A stretch of 48,067 nt of DNA, taken from contig NZ_JAGINX010000002.1 in assembly GCF_017876395.1 (NCBI RefSeq), forward strand, positions 1 to 48,067, in the 5' to 3' direction. The first letter of the stretch is position 1; each line of letters starts with the position of its first letter. The stretch is from Nesterenkonia lacusekhoensis. Its GTDB lineage: Bacteria; Actinomycetota; Actinomycetes; Actinomycetales; Micrococcaceae. Made by a program: the position numbers and the translations under genes. Below, piece by piece: positions 1-7,048 of this stretch. The notes below the pieces were generated by a model. That model worked only from the letters and a program-made list of their open reading frames with translations. It had not been told where the DNA came from and made no database searches.

Positions 1-204
1 GCACGACCGCTGAACCGACACAGTATCACGCAAGATTACGCGGGTTCGAATCGTCCCTGTGGGTCTGAATGGGTCCGTTGCGAGGGGTCCTCCTGAAACT
101 GTCAGGATGCCTCCGAGGGGCCCGCCCCTCCTCCGTGTCGGTGCCCGACCCTAGGCTGACCTGCATCACTTGAGTCGAACATACTTTCGAAGGATGCTTA
201 AGCC
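1..204. other. Non-coding left end with palindromes
   Basis: No convincing gene. There is a perfect hairpin at 115-130 (GAGGGGC/GCCCCTC) without a T-run, and a small palindrome CCTGA-N5-TCAGG at 92-106. The same TCAGGA motif occurs twice beside the integrase at the right end, so it could be an integrase arm-type site. A T-loop-like string at 41-52 does not fold into a tRNA arm. The region probably lies near the left prophage boundary, but no copy of the right-end tRNA 3' sequence is visible here. Confidence 0.4.
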
Positions 205-498
205 ATGCTCACCACCCAGACCCCTGCAGCAGTCCGTGTCGCCTGCGCCGACGACGGCAGCCCACGCCGGCTCATCTGGGGCGGCCGGCGCCTGACTGTG
301 ATCCGGAAGCCGATCCCGTGGATCGGCCGCCGCTCATGGTGGGAACTGACCCGCCGTGCCGAGCGTGGCACGACGGCGGCGATCTTCGAGCGGGACATGT
401 GGCACGTCGAAGCCAGAGACGTCGACACCGGCGAGGTGCTGACCCTGGACCTGGCCGTGGAGGAGCACGGCTGGGAAGTCGCCGATGAGCACCTATGA
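205..498 (+). CDS. DUF6504-like small protein
   Basis: 97 aa, basic and Trp-rich. It has a core pattern of 'IWGGRRLTV' followed by 'RRSWWE', then a short beta-rich stretch ending 'GWEVADEHL'. This resembles the actinobacterial DUF6504 family, small proteins often found beside Y-family polymerase genes; no such polymerase is present here, so the role is open. There is only a poor ribosome site (GAAGGA about 11 nt upstream). The gene overlaps the next one by 14 nt, so the two are probably co-translated. Family assignment is from pattern memory and is moderate. Confidence 0.6.
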   Translation: MLTTQTPAAVRVACADDGSPRRLIWGGRRLTVIRKPIPWIGRRSWWELTRRAERGTTAAIFERDMWHVEARDVDTGEVLTLDLAVEEHGWEVADEHL

Positions 499-784
499 CG
501 AGCCCGTCGAGCCGGAGGCCACCAGGATCTACCGAACGATGATCGACGCGCACACATCAGCATTCGGCTCACCTGACCGGCGGCACTGCGCCTACCTATG
601 GGGCCTTGCCAGGGAGCTGGTCATGCGGGAAGGGCTGCAGCTGCACTGGGGAACCATGGAGCCCACCGGAGTCCTGCCCGTCCGTGAGGGTCGGTCGCGT
701 GGCCAGCAGGTCGCCGCAGTGGAACGACTAGGCCGGGACGCCTTTGTGGCCATGCGGTGGGCGTCGAAGTGGCGGGCTGAGTGA
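485..784 (+). CDS. Hypothetical protein, 99 aa
   Basis: A small soluble protein with no recognised motif. It is mostly helical with a charged C-terminus (ends 'WASKWRAE'). Its start lies inside the end of the preceding gene. Its TGA stop (782-784) overlaps a GTG that would start the next, frame-disrupted gene. The region after the stop stays open in the same frame, so a nonsense mutation or readthrough joining both parts cannot be excluded, but a separate overlapping gene is more likely. Confidence 0.6.
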   Translation: MSTYDEPVEPEATRIYRTMIDAHTSAFGSPDRRHCAYLWGLARELVMREGLQLHWGTMEPTGVLPVREGRSRGQQVAAVERLGRDAFVAMRWASKWRAE

Positions 785-1141
785 ACACCCGCTGCCCGGC
801 GAGAGTACAAGCGCGCCGAGCGCGCCCGAACCCTGCAAGCATTCGAACCGGCCGATCACGGGCTAACCGGCACGTACCAGCGCGGCTGTGACTGTGACGA
901 ATGCGCAGAGGCGACACGGCAGTACCTGGCACGGCGCAATGAGCGGAGCCGCGAGACAGCACACGCGCACGGCGGCCGGTGGTCAGGTAAGGAGATCCTG
1001 TACGTACTGAGGAAGGACCTTACGATGGGGCAGATCTCCCGAGACCTGGGCCGCATGTACAGCGCGATCTCCAATGTGCGCACCGCCGTGGCCGCCGGCC
1101 ACCCTCGATACATGGCTCTGCTGCGCAGCGAGGAGTCCTAG
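781..1141 (+). pseudogene. Frameshifted small phage-type protein with GC-C-C motif
   Basis: Frame 785-1141 is open for 118 codons and reads like a real protein: a TPAARREYKRAERARTL start region, then 'GTYQRGCDCDECAEATRQY', a Cys cluster common in small actinophage proteins, and a C-terminal HTH-like stretch ('LTMGQISRDLGRMYSAISN'). It has no ATG, GTG or TTG before codon 80. The only sensible start is the GTG at 781, overlapping the previous stop as GTGA, but that GTG is one frame off. A 1-nt insertion or 2-nt deletion just after the start would explain this. It could also be a sequencing error or programmed +1 shift. Confidence 0.6.
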
Positions 1142-1199
1142 CTGTCGTGCCTCCGGCGACCTTGAGGCGAGGAGAGGGCCAATCTCGGGCTGTGGCCAG

Positions 1200-1212
1200 T
1201 AGGATCGCAGTC
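1200..1212 (+). promoter_or_regulatory. Predicted -10 box for leaderless start at 1213
   Basis: TAGGAT at 1200-1205 ends 7 nt before the ATG at 1213. With a normal 6-7 nt gap to the transcription start, the mRNA would begin at or next to the A of ATG. No Shine-Dalgarno sequence is present. No -35 box is recognisable. Confidence 0.4.
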
Positions 1213-1647
1213 ATGGATTCCACCGAACTTCAACCGGACCTCGACTACGCATTCCTCGCAGAGTATGCCCGCGCTGAGGGAAATAGTCTGACCGCCATCG
1301 GGGCCAGTTTTACTCAAATTGACGTCCCGCAAGTTCCAGCGCAGTTCATGCTGTATGTCGCGGGCAGAATCCGGGCGAAAGAAGCCGGCGACCCATTCCC
1401 CCTCAGCTTGCGAGTCGGCCCAGATGACGCCAGCGACAGGATTCAGCTTGAGACGTCCCTCGACCCCAAAAGTGCCGTGCACCCCTACCGGGGTCGAGTT
1501 GGCATCATATTCGCAGTAGGCATTCCTTTGGGCATCGACGTGGCGGGATTACACAGGGTCGACATCGTCCTCGGGGAGGAGCAGGCCCGGACTCTCTACT
1601 TCTCAGTGAACGATCTCGCATCCGACGGCCTCGCGGCGGCACGATGA
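1213..1647 (+). CDS. DUF6941 family protein
   Basis: 144 aa from the ATG at 1213. An upstream in-frame ATG at 1147 exists, but the extra N-terminus is low-complexity and not family-like. The start 'DYAFLAEYARAEGNSLTAIG' followed by 'IDVPQVPA' matches DUF6941, small beta-rich proteins of unknown function common in actinobacteria and phages. The stop overlaps the next ATG (ATGA), coupling it to a DUF4258 gene. The predicted transcript is leaderless. Function unknown. Confidence 0.65.
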   Translation: MDSTELQPDLDYAFLAEYARAEGNSLTAIGASFTQIDVPQVPAQFMLYVAGRIRAKEAGDPFPLSLRVGPDDASDRIQLETSLDPKSAVHPYRGRVGIIFAVGIPLGIDVAGLHRVDIVLGEEQARTLYFSVNDLASDGLAAAR

Positions 1648-1895
1648 ATCTGGTTCCTATCCCTCACTGCAAACGGCGGATGAGCCAGCGCAACATATCG
1701 TGGAGCGAAGTCTCCCAGGTCCTCTATGAGCACAAGCGCGGTGTGTCGTTCCCGAGCCCGGACCATCCGATGCGGCGCGTGTACACCTTGAGTCTAGAGC
1801 GGGGCTCGCTGTGCGTTGTCACACAGCCGGCAATCGAGGACACGGCACCGGATGGCAACGTGCAAGTCATCACGGTGTACTACCGGGACGAGTAG
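1644..1895 (+). CDS. DUF4258-like protein, possible toxin partner
   Basis: 83 aa. It shows the DUF4258 layout: an N-terminal 'PHCKRRMSQRNISWSEVSQVL' helix pair (20 of these residues are diagnostic: H, R, R-x-I-S, E-V, V-L), a central turn, then beta strands ending 'VQVITVYYRDE'. DUF4258 proteins share a RelE/BrnT-like appearance and are often encoded beside DUF2283 proteins, as here, in a toxin-antitoxin-like arrangement. It overlaps the upstream gene by 4 nt and lacks its own ribosome site. The toxin role is inference; no catalytic residue is proven. Confidence 0.6.
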   Translation: MNLVPIPHCKRRMSQRNISWSEVSQVLYEHKRGVSFPSPDHPMRRVYTLSLERGSLCVVTQPAIEDTAPDGNVQVITVYYRDE

Positions 1896-1951
1896 CTGTA
1901 AACTCACAAGACAACGAAGGCATACCCCGCGTAGCCTCCGGAGAGGAAGAC

Positions 1952-2293
1952 ATGCACCCAGAAGACACCACTTACTTTGACGCTAACTTTGGAGTTGGCT
2001 ATGCCAAGGTCTCGGGCGGCGAGGTTGCTCGTACTCTTGAGTACTCAGAAAGTATCGTTCTTGACATGGACTCTTCCGACCGACTCGTCGGCATCGAGGT
2101 TCTCGGTCGAGTTCCTTCCCTCCCCGTCCAAGAGATGGCCCAGAAGTTCAGCTGGGGACCATCGACTGTAGCGCGTGCAGCAGAAGCTGCTAGACGGCTT
2201 CGCAGCCTAATGGACGCAAGTTCGTCCGTATCTGGCGACGGAGTCATTAATCAAGTCAATGGTTGGTCCAACCCGGGTCTCGTAACCACCTAG
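1952..2293 (+). CDS. DUF2283-like protein, possible antitoxin partner
   Basis: 113 aa from the ATG at 1952, which has GAGAGGAAG 5 nt upstream. The N-terminal half follows the DUF2283 pattern: a Tyr-Asp start, a strand-turn with 'GGEVARTLEYSESIVLDMD', then 'DRLVGIEVLG'. After it comes an extra tail with an HTH-like stretch ('VQEMAQKFSWGPSTVARAA'), absent from the minimal family, which could bind DNA and autoregulate. It sits 56 nt after the DUF4258 gene and just before a strong terminator, closing the transcription unit. Confidence 0.6.
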   Translation: MHPEDTTYFDANFGVGYAKVSGGEVARTLEYSESIVLDMDSSDRLVGIEVLGRVPSLPVQEMAQKFSWGPSTVARAAEAARRLRSLMDASSSVSGDGVINQVNGWSNPGLVTT

Positions 2294-2308
2294 CTGGCCG
2301 ACAAGAAG

Positions 2309-2347
2309 AAGGGCCCCACTGCCTCGTCGAGGCAGTGGGGCCCTTCT
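2309..2347 (+). terminator. Strong intrinsic terminator
   Basis: A nearly perfect 18-bp inverted repeat, arms AAGGGCCCCACTGCCTCG and its complement with almost no loop, followed by a short T-rich run. It ends the 1213-2293 unit. The symmetry means it could also stop leftward transcription. Confidence 0.8.
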
Positions 2348-2356
2348 GTGCACGTC

Positions 2357-2440
2357 GAGGTTCAGCAGTGCGAGCACCGGCGGCACCAGGGCGGCCACGG
2401 CTGTCAGGATCACGCCGAACTCGGCCACGGCGATCTCGGT
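2357..2440. repeat. 84-bp direct repeat, copy 1
   Basis: Identical to 3850-3933 except for one base (C versus T at 2425). Both copies are holin coding sequence on the minus strand. The two copies bracket the HTH and membrane-protein genes at 2551-3689. Confidence 0.95.
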
Positions 2441-2545
2441 CGCCTGGCGGACTCGCTGGATGCTGCCCGGAGCGCAGATCTCTGCGATGACCGCGATGAT
2501 CAGGGCGAAGAGTCCCAGCTGTCGCGCCCCGCCCAGATAGGATCA
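2357..2545 (-). pseudogene. Remnant of a second holin gene
   Basis: Read on the minus strand, this encodes 'VIAEICAPGSIQRVRQATEI' and the following 'EFGVILTAVAALVPPVLALL', matching the middle and second membrane segment of the intact holin at 3784-4074. The 5' end with the first membrane segment is largely lost and has no start codon. The reading frame runs out of homology just before the terminator at 2309-2347. One 84-bp block is almost identical to the intact gene while the rest has diverged. Confidence 0.85.
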
Positions 2546-2550
2546 TAGCC
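2538..2550 (+). promoter_or_regulatory. Predicted -10 box for leaderless start at 2551
   Basis: TAGGAT at 2538-2543 followed by 7 nt and the ATG at 2551, the same arrangement as at 1200. It lies inside the degraded 5' end of the holin remnant. No Shine-Dalgarno is visible. Confidence 0.4.
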
Positions 2551-2751
2551 ATGCGCCGCTTCTACACGATCCCCGAAGTCGCCGAGGCCTTCGCCACCTC
2601 AGAGGCCCAGATCCGCAGCCTGCTGAAGTCTGGCGAGCTCGAGGGCATCCAGATCGGAGGCCGCGGTCAGTGGCGCATCGAAGACACCAAGGTTGATGAG
2701 TACATCCAGCGGATGTACGCGGAGCAGCGGGATCACCAGGAAACCTTCTAG
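2551..2751 (+). CDS. Small HTH (excisionase/BldC-like) DNA-binding protein
   Basis: 66 aa, a single winged-helix MerR/excisionase-type domain: 'FYTIPEVAEAFATSEAQIRS' is the helix-turn-helix, 'GQWRIEDTKVDEYIQ' the wing and last helix. Proteins of this size in actinobacteria include phage excisionases and small BldC-like regulators. It is far from the integrase (45 kb away in the prophage, though close if the phage circularises), so either an excisionase or a regulator of the adjacent membrane protein is possible. The predicted mRNA is leaderless. Confidence 0.7.
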   Translation: MRRFYTIPEVAEAFATSEAQIRSLLKSGELEGIQIGGRGQWRIEDTKVDEYIQRMYAEQRDHQETF

Positions 2752-2927
2752 TCTGCCAGAAATCCAGGCCCGCCTTCTTGCTCGAGACTTCCTCCCCGCC
2801 AGCTGGACGTTAGGGGCTAGAATCCCTGACACGACGCAGGGGTCGTATACGAGCCGAGCGTACTGCCCCACGTCGCTTGCATCTGTCATGAGCGCACACA
2901 ATTGCTCACATCTTGAAGGGGGAAGCT

Positions 2928-3689
2928 GTGACCGAACCTACCTATCCCGCACCGGGATACCAGCCGTACGGAGGGTACGCACCCGCACCCGAGCCGCCGA
3001 AGAAGGGAATCGGCATCACCGCAATGGTGCTCGGCATCGTTGCATTGGTATTTGCATTTATTCCGGTCATCGGACTCCTGAGTCTTGCGCTTGGCCCCGT
3101 TGCCGTAGTCCTTGGCGTCATCGCGCTTGTCAAGCGTAGGGGCCGCGGGCAGGGCATCGCTGGCGTCATCACTGGCGCGTTCGGATTCATCGTCTCTCTC
3201 GCAGGTGTCGTCCTGTTCGGAGCCTTCATGTCCGCCATGGATGAGGAAGAGGAGCGCGAGGATGTTGAAGAGCAGGTCGAGGAGGCGGCCGAAGAGGCCG
3301 GTGAAGACGACGCCGAGGTAGAGGAAATCGAAGAGGAGGTGGCTCAGGAGGCAGAGGAACCTGCTGAGGAACCTACCGGTGAGTGGGTCGAGGTTGCTTC
3401 TCTCTCGGGGACGGGCGACCAGCGCGGGGAGGTCTTCGAGGTTGAGGGCGATGCGCGGATCACCTATGAGTTCAACGAGTCTGGCGGTATGGCAGAAGGC
3501 TTTGGGCTCGGCGCTATCTACGTGGTGAGCGAAGGTGAAACCCTCGCAGAGGATGGCGGGATCCCTGAGCAGATGATCAGCGGGTCTGAGTCTGGCGAGA
3601 CGATGTTCTACCAGACCGGTAGTTTCTACCTGGATGTGTCTGCAGCGAACTACGACTCTTGGACTGTGACTGTCGAGCAGCAAGAGTAG
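2928..3689 (+). CDS. Membrane protein with acidic linker and extracellular domain
   Basis: 253 aa from the GTG at 2928, preceded by AAGGGGG about 7 nt upstream; an upstream in-frame TTG at 2913 would place the ribosome site inside the gene. Layout: Pro/Tyr/Gly-rich N-terminus (1-25), three membrane segments (about 29-50, 53-70, 82-106, DUF4190-like), a very Glu-rich linker (about 108-150), then a beta-rich C-terminal domain (about 155-253). Base use is lower in GC than the structural genes. It is flanked by holin repeats and its own terminator, typical of a lysogenic-conversion gene. A role in surface alteration or superinfection exclusion is a guess. Confidence 0.75.
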   Translation: MTEPTYPAPGYQPYGGYAPAPEPPKKGIGITAMVLGIVALVFAFIPVIGLLSLALGPVAVVLGVIALVKRRGRGQGIAGVITGAFGFIVSLAGVVLFGAFMSAMDEEEEREDVEEQVEEAAEEAGEDDAEVEEIEEEVAQEAEEPAEEPTGEWVEVASLSGTGDQRGEVFEVEGDARITYEFNESGGMAEGFGLGAIYVVSEGETLAEDGGIPEQMISGSESGETMFYQTGSFYLDVSAANYDSWTVTVEQQE

Positions 3690-3706
3690 CAACCCCGAGC
3701 GACACG

Positions 3707-3752
3707 AAAAGAGCCGCCCCACCCTGCAGCAGCAAGGTGGGGCGGCTTCTTC
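3707..3752 (+). terminator. Intrinsic terminator after membrane protein
   Basis: Inverted repeat with arms AAGAGCCGCCCCACC and GGTGGGGCGGCTTCTT and a 12-nt loop, ending in TTCTT. It separates the plus-strand cassette from the minus-strand holin and probably works in both directions. Confidence 0.8.
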
Positions 3753-3783
3753 GTGCGCGCTCCACACTGGGAGCGTACCCGGG

Positions 3784-4074
3784 TCATGGTTGGTCGATGA
3801 CCTCTTCCGGGTCGTACTCGTCCAGCGGGTTGGCCGGCTCGTCGTCGGTGAGGTTCAGCAGTGCGAGCACCGGCGGCACCAGGGCGGCCACGGCTGTCAG
3901 GATCACGCCGAACTCGGTCACGGCGATCTCGGTAGCTTCCCGAACTCGCTGGATGCTGCCGGGCGCGTAGAGCTCTGCGATGACCGCGGCCACCAGAGCG
4001 AGGATTGCTGCGCCGCCGACCGCGTACAGCACGGCGCGGGGCACCTTAGCGAGAGTGTGCTTCTTCTGGGCCAT
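3784..4074 (-). CDS. Phage holin
   Basis: 96 aa with two membrane segments (about 13-31 and 54-73), a basic N-terminus (MAQKKH) and an acidic tail ending 'DEYDPEEVIDQP', the usual form of actinophage holins that permeabilise the membrane so endolysin reaches the wall. It lies 2 nt after the endolysin stop, as the last gene of the lysis unit. A broken second copy lies at 2357-2545. The central region is unusually similar between copies at DNA level. Confidence 0.85.
   Translation of the reverse strand: MAQKKHTLAKVPRAVLYAVGGAAILALVAAVIAELYAPGSIQRVREATEIAVTEFGVILTAVAALVPPVLALLNLTDDEPANPLDEYDPEEVIDQP
3850..3933. repeat. 84-bp direct repeat, copy 2
   Basis: Matches 2357-2440 with one difference. 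It codes for the holin loop and second membrane segment. Homologous recombination between the two copies would delete the 1.5-kb cassette between them. Confidence 0.95.
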
Positions 4075-4076
4075 GA

Positions 4077-5225
4077 TCAGTAGACCTTTCCGTCGTATCC
4101 ACGTGTCTTAGCGTGTGCGCTGGGCGGCTGGGGCTTCAGGTGCCGTCGCTGGTCATTGAGGAATGCTTTCTCAGCGCGGGTGAGCTCATCGGTCCACGCG
4201 CCGTTGGACACGTCGCCGGAGAAGAAGCCTCGGTCCCGGAGGGCGCGCTTCAGGCCACGCCCGTACTTCCCGGTCCGCTTCTTTCCCCAGCCGACGCCGT
4301 AGCCCTTGCCGGACTTCGCGGCAGGGTTCCACGCACCACGTAGCCAGCGCTTGATCGCGGCGTGCACGCTGCCATCCCGGTCGTTCCAATCACCGGTGCG
4401 TCGTAGCAGGTCTTCCCAGGCCAGGAAGAACTCGCGGGAGCGGTCGTTGGTCAGCGGGAGGTCCCGGTCGGGCCACTGGCCATGATGCAGGACGTCATTC
4501 GACCCGCCGTTCTTGACCTTCCGCACCGCAGACTTGGGCACCCACAGGTCGCCCACGCCGGTCCACCACTGCGAGTCCTGGCCGGAGCCGATCAGCAGCT
4601 CGCCCTCCTTCACGTCCCGGACCTTCTTGTGCGTGGACAGAGGGCCGCTACGAAGCTCGGTGTCGCGGGTGGCGCGGAGGAAACCGGTCAGGTTGTTCTT
4701 CGGCTTGGTGGTGGCCGGGGCTGCGCCGCTGTCGGCCCGGACAGCGCGGAGCGGGCCGACCGAGTTCTTGCCGGAACAGGCCGTGGCGAAGACATCGCGG
4801 TGCAGCGCGGTGAAGCGGTCGGTGGTCCACCAGCCCTGCTTGCGCCCATAGTCCAGGAGCCAAGCAGTGGCCGCGACCTGTGCGGCAGTCAGGGATTCGC
4901 GCTCGTAGTTGCCGATGAAGCAGATCGCCGCGCCGCCGGTGTTGCGGTTCAGCGTGTGGGCGGAGACACGGCCGATGCTCACACCCTGGAAGATGCGGCC
5001 AGACGGCGGGATCAGGAAGGTGTAGGACATACCCACGCCGTAGGTGGCCTGGCCGACGGCCTCGACGGTGCGGACGGCGGCACAGTCCTGGGCGAAGGTG
5101 GCATTCGCACCACTATGCCCTGTCACACTGTGATGACCATACACGGCCAGCCTTCCGACCGGGCGATTACCGTAGCCGTCCTGGAATCGAGCGCCCCAGG
5201 AGGCTCGGGAGATGATCGTGCTCAT
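4077..5225 (-). CDS. Endolysin, N-acetylmuramoyl-L-alanine amidase
   Basis: 382 aa. Residues 1-165 are an Amidase_2/PGRP domain that cuts between muramic acid and the stem peptide. Likely zinc ligands are His31 or His32 ('YGHHSVTG'), His142 and Cys150 ('LHRDVFATACSG'); Tyr69 is in the usual active-site area. After a Pro/Ala/Lys linker, residues about 180-240 look like an SH3-type wall-binding domain ('LRSGPLSTHKKVRDVKEGE'). The rest (about 245-382) is a Trp-rich domain that may bind the actinobacterial wall. No signal peptide, so export depends on the adjacent holin. It starts 4 nt inside the 52-aa gene upstream. Confidence 0.9.
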   Translation of the reverse strand: MSTIISRASWGARFQDGYGNRPVGRLAVYGHHSVTGHSGANATFAQDCAAVRTVEAVGQATYGVGMSYTFLIPPSGRIFQGVSIGRVSAHTLNRNTGGAAICFIGNYERESLTAAQVAATAWLLDYGRKQGWWTTDRFTALHRDVFATACSGKNSVGPLRAVRADSGAAPATTKPKNNLTGFLRATRDTELRSGPLSTHKKVRDVKEGELLIGSGQDSQWWTGVGDLWVPKSAVRKVKNGGSNDVLHHGQWPDRDLPLTNDRSREFFLAWEDLLRRTGDWNDRDGSVHAAIKRWLRGAWNPAAKSGKGYGVGWGKKRTGKYGRGLKRALRDRGFFSGDVSNGAWTDELTRAEKAFLNDQRRHLKPQPPSAHAKTRGYDGKVY

Positions 5226-5380
5226 GCCTCCACCTCCTCTGCTTCAGTCAGCTCTTCGGCGTGAACCTTCTCCAGGTCCAGGCCGCTGTCCTTGTCGTCG
5301 GGGTCTGCGTCCAGTAGCGATGTGTCTACGTCGTCGTCAAGCTCGATAGGGATGTCGTCATGGACCATGTGCTTCCCCAT
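5222..5380 (-). CDS. Small acidic protein upstream of endolysin
   Basis: 52 aa, start ATG at 5380 with a strong ribosome site (GAAGGAGGAG) about 5 nt upstream. It is very acidic, with 'ELDDDVD' and 'DADPDDKDSG' stretches, and has no membrane segment. Its stop overlaps the endolysin start (ATGA), so the pair is translationally coupled. No family recognised; position suggests a lysis-associated or regulatory role. Confidence 0.7.
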   Translation of the reverse strand: MGKHMVHDDIPIELDDDVDTSLLDADPDDKDSGLDLEKVHAEELTEAEEVEA

Positions 5381-5400
5381 AGGCTCCTCCTTCAGGGCAT

Positions 5401-5430
5401 GAGAAACCCCCGTCCATATGGAGCGGGGGG
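5401..5430 (-). terminator. Hairpin downstream of 5444-5773
   Basis: Stem CCCCCGC/G(A)CGGGGG with a 10-nt loop, followed on the minus strand by TTTCTC. It lies between the coiled-coil membrane protein and the lysin cassette and may partly terminate or attenuate tail-operon transcription. Confidence 0.55.
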
Positions 5431-5443
5431 TCAGTTGGTGTGG

Positions 5444-5773
5444 TCAGTGGCCTTCAGGCCAGGGCGGCAGGCTGTCTGGGTCAGCCTGGTAGGTGACAAT
5501 CGTGTGCTGTCTCAGTCGGTAGGCGTACTCCCAGTACAGTGCGGTTCGGCGCTGGTGGCGGATGGACTCTGCCCGAACCTCATCGGCCTCAGCCTCAGCG
5601 TCCCGGACCTCCTGCTTCAAGGCGGCGATGGTGTCTCGGCGGTCCTTAGCCTGGGCTCTTTCTCGCTCGTGTCGGCCTTTGAGCCAGTCCCACGCGCCTT
5701 TGATGAACGCGGTCAGCAGTAGTGAGAGTGATCCGCCGCCGAGTAGGTAGATCAGAGGATTCTCTTCCCCCAT
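5444..5773 (-). CDS. Membrane-anchored coiled-coil protein
   Basis: 109 aa: one N-terminal membrane segment (about 7-26, 'LIYLLGGGSLSLLLTAFIKG'), then a long charged coiled coil (about 32-78, heptad-rich, Glu/Arg/Ala) and a short tail. Proteins of this shape in phage lysis regions include spanin-like and second-holin proteins. Its place between tail fibre genes and endolysin fits a lysis accessory role, but no sequence family is certain. Confidence 0.65.
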   Translation of the reverse strand: MGEENPLIYLLGGGSLSLLLTAFIKGAWDWLKGRHERERAQAKDRRDTIAALKQEVRDAEAEADEVRAESIRHQRRTALYWEYAYRLRQHTIVTYQADPDSLPPWPEGH

Positions 5774-5789
5774 GAGAGCCCTCCTCCTC

Positions 5790-6230
5790 CTAGGTCACGG
5801 GGTCGTAGTTCGCTTTCCGGATTCTCAGCCACCTTGCGGCCAGCCCTCCGAGGGCGATGACGATGAACCCGATCTGTAGCCACCTGTTCCCGTCGCTGAG
5901 GACTTGGGCCTCGACGACGCTATAGAGGTAGAGGCATCCGGCGACGAATAGGAACCCTACGGCGAGCGGCCGCTCTATCCACCACCAGCCAGTGATGCTG
6001 GTGATCACACCTACCGCACCGGCGAAGATCATCAGCGAGGAGATACTGGTGACCAGGAAGTCACCGAGGATCACCGACGTGGTGCGGGGCGGGTGCAGGA
6101 ATGAGAGCGCGCCGAAGATGATTGCGGTGGTGTAGACCCCGACTGCTTGGACCAGTGTGACCGACTTCGGCTCCTCGATGAACGCCCAGACCCTCGATAC
6201 TAGCCCGAGTGGTGCGCGTGGCTTACTCAT
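5790..6230 (-). CDS. Four-helix membrane protein
   Basis: 146 aa with four hydrophobic segments (about 22-45, 52-78, 84-105, 113-133) and a basic start (MSKPRAPLG). This is a typical size for an accessory membrane protein in actinophage lysis cassettes and could be a holin or antiholin-like partner of the 96-aa holin. The gene is 16 nt upstream of the coiled-coil membrane gene. The family is not recognised. Confidence 0.65.
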   Translation of the reverse strand: MSKPRAPLGLVSRVWAFIEEPKSVTLVQAVGVYTTAIIFGALSFLHPPRTTSVILGDFLVTSISSLMIFAGAVGVITSITGWWWIERPLAVGFLFVAGCLYLYSVVEAQVLSDGNRWLQIGFIVIALGGLAARWLRIRKANYDPVT

Positions 6231-6256
6231 CGCCCCTCCTCATTGTGGTCAGGCTG

Positions 6257-7045
6257 TTAGGCATCCTGATCACCTCCACTCATGTACCGCTCACGCGCCA
6301 TCTCTTCCGGCGACTTGTTCGGCTGGGGCTGCTCATCATCTGCGGTTACTGCTAGGTGCGGTTCGAGGGGGTCAAGCTCGATGCTGGTCTGTGAATGCTG
6401 GAACCGTGTCTCCCGATACGCGATATCTAGAGCGTGTTCACGTAGCACCTGTACGCACTTTGCCCGGTCCTCTTTGCACAGGAACCCATCGCGGTCGCAC
6501 TGTGATTCTTCTTCACAGGTGGGCGCGGAAATCTTCATCTCCCCCGCCTCTTTATCTACACGTGTGACGACGGTGCGACGCACGAGCGACGGGGTACGCT
6601 TCGGTTTAGGGACGCCCAGCGCTTCACAGGATGCTTCCCGAGCCTGGTCCAGTGCGCACACTCCCCGCTCATCACGGGGCAAAGCATGGAACGCCGCCAG
6701 AGTGCTACGGAGGAGAGGCGAACGCGGGTCGTCAGCGGTCTTACCTTCGGCCTGAGCCTTCAGGTACTCCCGCTCCCGTTTCTCCTCTCTCTCCCGCAGC
6801 ATCTCGTAGGGCGCTGTCCACACGTCGTTATACCCCGTTACCGGGCATGACTCCGGCTCCTTCGCGTTCACCCGTGCGTCTATGATCGCGTCTAGGCAGT
6901 CGGCTAGGTCGTCGTATCCCAGCAGTTCGGACCATGACGCGACCGCCTGAAGCGGCACCGCAACGCCACGCACACCCTCCTCATCGTCCGGCTTCTGCAA
7001 GTCCACAAGGAATGAGCGAGACTCATCATCATAAGTAATCTTCAT
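6257..7045 (-). CDS. Hypothetical protein after tail fibre gene
   Basis: 262 aa, soluble and charged. An N-terminal beta region ('MKITYDDESRSFLVDLQKPD') is followed by a long helical charged part (about 80-105) and a C-terminal segment with five Cys (one near 142, four in 175-205, 'CEEESQCDRDGFLCKEDRAKC'), possibly a small metal or disulfide knot. It is transcribed with the tail genes, 3 nt after the fibre gene stop. A chaperone or fibre-associated role is possible; no family recognised. Confidence 0.6.
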   Translation of the reverse strand: MKITYDDESRSFLVDLQKPDDEEGVRGVAVPLQAVASWSELLGYDDLADCLDAIIDARVNAKEPESCPVTGYNDVWTAPYEMLREREEKREREYLKAQAEGKTADDPRSPLLRSTLAAFHALPRDERGVCALDQAREASCEALGVPKPKRTPSLVRRTVVTRVDKEAGEMKISAPTCEEESQCDRDGFLCKEDRAKCVQVLREHALDIAYRETRFQHSQTSIELDPLEPHLAVTADDEQPQPNKSPEEMARERYMSGGDQDA

Positions 7046-7048
7046 AGG

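Noticed and set aside
36-60. T-loop-like string GGGTTCGAATC at the left edge as attL or a tRNA end
   Set aside because: The flanking bases do not pair into a T-stem and it is in the opposite orientation to the tRNA end at 48041-48067, so it cannot be the direct-repeat partner.
485-1141. TGA readthrough joining the 99-aa protein and the following frame
   Set aside because: Possible since both are in the same frame, but nothing around the stop suggests programmed readthrough, and a frameshift right after the GTGA start explains the data more simply.
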